DNA from: Cryptomeria japonica
Lineage: Eukaryota > Streptophyta > Pinopsida > Cupressales > Cupressaceae
Assembly (NCBI RefSeq): GCF_030272615.1
Contig: NC_081405.1
Location: 573,963,252-574,027,251, forward strand
DNA: 64,000 nucleotides
Direction of reading: 5' to 3'
In this document: positions 61,978 through 64,000 of the stretch, piece by piece
How positions within the stretch are numbered: the first letter of the stretch is position 1
Layout of the letters: every line of letters begins with the position of its first letter
Notes under the pieces: generated by a model
Seen by the model: the letters and a program-made list of their open reading frames with translations, nothing else
Told to the model about the DNA's origin: nothing
Databases searched by the model: none
Position numbers and translations under genes: made by a program

Positions 61978-63782
61978 TTATTTCATTGTGGTGAAGTGGC
62001 CATGTAAGACTGCAATGAAGACTTCCATATCATCAACTGTCTTACAGTTAGGTTCATTTACTAGGCAGTCTACTTCTTTAATAATCAGTTGCATGAAATC
62101 AATAATTGGTGCTAAATAGCACTCGAGCTCTAACAAACTAAGACTTCTTTTCTCTTCTTCATCTTTCAACCTTCTAATTTCATGATTTAGCATTTTGACT
62201 TTTCCAATAAAGGTTGATGCTGAACTGGTAAGAGGATAAAAAGAGCTTATCAGATCTTGAATTTCCTTTTGATTCTAGTTTCTTTTATCTTCTAAGTCTT
62301 TTATTAAGGTAGGAAAACTTGAAGATTTCACAAGTAGTTGACCAACTTGCTGCAGTATATTTTTAAATTCTTCTGTTTTGGTGGAAAGAGAAACTTTTCC
62401 ACCTGACATTTGTTCCATTAAGTTATCTCCTCTCTTCATTTCATATTGCTTTACTGCAACATTCTCCAGATCAGTTGCCTCTGAACTAATTGGTTTAACA
62501 AGAGTATCCAACTGATCAATAATGGGTGTTGTATCATCCACTGTAATGTTGGGGATTAGGTCAAGGAGAATTGTCTTGGCAGAAGTGATAATTCTTGCCT
62601 TCTTTTTCTTTCCTCTCAGTTTTCTAAGACTGTCATCAATTGCTTGGGGGTCATTTTCTTTATATCAATGAATGAGTCTCTTTCTTCTTCTTCCTCTATT
62701 CCTTCTTCCTTTTCTATAGTCTCAACTTCTGAGCTAGTTGTTGTGATGATTCTTACCTTGTTCTTCTCACTTTCATTTTCTAAATCAAACTTCCTCTTTG
62801 CCGGAGGAGTATTCATCACTTCTTTATTATCCTCTTCTTTCTTCTCTTCCTCTTTTCCTTCCTCTACTTTCTTCTCTTCCTCTTTTCCTTCCTCTTCTTT
62901 CTTCTCCTCCTCTTTTCCTTCCTCTGCTTCCTTCTCTTCCTCTTTTCCTTCCCCTATTTTCTTCTCTCCCTCTTTTCCTTCCTCAGTTTTCTTATCATCC
63001 TATTTTCCTTCCTCTGTTTTCTTCTCTTCCTCTTTTTCTTCCTCTGTTTCCTTCTCTTCCTCTTTTCCTTCTTCATTTTTCTTATCTTCCTCTTTTCTTT
63101 CTTTAGAGAGAATACGATTTGGTGTCAATAAGGTTTTGTGAGGTGTATCCTCATAACGAATGTCTTCAACTATCACTTCATCTTGACCGGGAAGCTTAGT
63201 TTGATCAGCTTCCTTCACCGGTGAAGTATGAATCGGTTGTTTGATATCCTTTGTCAGATTCAGAATGTCTGACACAACATTTCCTATGATGTCCTCAACT
63301 GTGAAAGTATCAAATTCTTCAATGGAGTCTTTTTCCTTAGCTTTTCCTTTGTCAAGGGTAGCTGCATCTTGTTCCTATTTTGTTTCCTTTTCTATTTCAT
63401 CTTCAGCTTCCTTTTATTGATCCATAATTTTCTTCCACAAGGCAACACCTTCAGTGTGCACTTCTCTAACTTCACCTACTAACACTCTCCCAGTTCTATT
63501 CCTTACTTTGAAATATTGAATTCATGCTTCAACTACTAGTGAAGCTTGATCAAGATCAAATTCATGATGCACTTTCATGAGTGCTTTTATTCTGAGTTCC
63601 TTTTTAGTAGCTAGAGTTGTTTTCCATCTCTCTTCAATTTGATCTTGCAAATATGATGGGATTATGCCATATAATTCACTAGGAGTCCTACAAAACTTGT
63701 GCAAATTCCAGTTCAGGGCTTCCTCAATTTTCCTTTTGTCTTCTTCGTTAGCGAGAGAATATCTTCTCCCAACACTAGACAA
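61978..63782 (-). pseudogene. Lys/Glu-repeat ORF of the nested LTR element (gag-region or accessory, unrecognised)
   Basis: Minus-strand pieces in element order: 63782-63522 (SLANEEDKRKIEEALNWNLH, CRTPSELYGIIPSYL), 63275-63000, 62819-62616, 62541-62275 and 62193-61978 (ending ...LHGHFTTMK). 63782 to 62616 share one frame; a frameshift near 62550-62640 moves to the frame of the last two. Upstream, 63783-64000 continues in another frame (RKDRPIGVTYTRKKK). The middle holds about nine 10-residue repeats of the type EEGKEEEKKT. The end is coiled-coil-like (LNHEIRRLKDEEEKRSLSLLE). It lies just before the polypurine tract, so it is the last ORF of the element. No RT, protease or integrase motif. Function unknown. 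Confidence 0.6.
62828..63098 (-). repeat. 30-bp tandem array coding EEGKEEEKK-type repeats
   Basis: About nine 30-base units, plus-strand form TTCCTC...TTCTTCTCTTCCTC. Each codes ten residues, so length change keeps the frame. One unit has a stop (near 63000). Confidence 0.88.
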
Positions 63783-64000
63783 ACCTCCAAATTATTTGAT
63801 CCCATGCACCCTCATCAATTGTTGGGGCTTTGTTCCTTCCACTTCTTCTAACATCCTTTATTTCCACATCTGCTAGGGTGTCATTGATATCACCCTCTTT
63901 CTCATCCTTTTTGAGCTTTGAATCACTCTTCTTCTTTCTGGTATAAGTCACTCCTATCGGTCTATCTTTTCTTGGGGAAGATACAGGAGTACCTAGATCC

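Larger units (their letters stand above)
60378..64000 (-). mobile_element. Second LTR retrotransposon (minus), nested, runs off the window
   Basis: Its 3' LTR is at 60378-61758. A polypurine tract (minus AAAGGGGGAGTT, 61759-61770) abuts it, then a degenerate ORF from 61978 to the window end. It interrupts the internal region of the long-LTR element. The 5' LTR, primer site and pol, if present, would lie to the right. Confidence 0.8.

Noticed and set aside
62644-63141. Ser/Phe-rich plus-strand frames over the 30-bp array
   Set aside because: Antisense of the Lys/Glu repeat ORF. The minus strand has the longer, co-linear set of frames.

Overview
The window looks like intergenic DNA from a large, repeat-rich seed-plant nuclear genome. 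The main signs are decayed plant L1-type LINEs with a CCHC ORF1 and an EN-RT ORF2, a Tat-like Ty3/gypsy element with a second RNase H, LTR elements with initiator-Met-tRNA primer sites, AT-rich spacers and long degenerate CCCTAA tracts. A gymnosperm is my best guess, but nothing here proves it. Only one gene looks intact: a small RING-H2 gene on the minus strand (33892-34470). Nearly everything else is mobile-element sequence in various states of decay.

Layout. 1-1982: 5'-truncated LINE (minus), cut by the window edge. 1983-5000: AT-rich spacer with a perfect 107-bp tandem duplication and a foldback. 5011-5640: truncated paralogue of the RING gene. 6130-11312: long LINE (minus). 11817-27616: a nest. 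A LINE fragment (plus) was hit by a 332-bp mini-LTR element and by an 11.1-kb gypsy element. Both carry 5-bp target duplications, and removing them rejoins the LINE reading frame. The whole LINE lies between direct repeats of 1.27-1.47 kb. 28.0-29.2 kb: duplicated TATA-containing segments and a G-strand telomere-like block. 29602-32005: an RNase H-bearing LINE 3' end followed by an ORF that I do not recognise, all inside one 14-bp target duplication. 32502-33712: a TRIM-like element next to the RING gene. 34819-39825: a 5-kb segment absent from the paralogous copy, holding a small pseudogene, a 3-kb telomere-like minisatellite and a near-perfect 177-bp foldback. 40262-46091: LINE with a 14-bp target duplication and ORF1/ORF2 joined by TGATG. 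49-54.5 kb: CCCTAA/CCAAATTGAA minisatellites, a 994-bp terminal-inverted-repeat element and a short relative of the 29.6-kb retroelement. 54504-60377: 4.2-kb LTR, primer site and leader of a large LTR retrotransposon. 60378-64000: a second LTR retrotransposon (minus) nested in it, with a Lys/Glu-repeat ORF running off the window.

The 5.3-12.1 kb and 34.4-47.6 kb regions are diverged copies of one ancestral segment (RING gene 5' part plus flank). Each copy independently received a LINE of the same family, in opposite orientation and within about 80 bp of the same point. The most unusual items are the unknown ORF co-mobilised with the RNase H LINE, the kilobase-scale target duplication, the foldback family and the 332-bp LTR element. 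All calls are from reading alone; no database comparison was possible.
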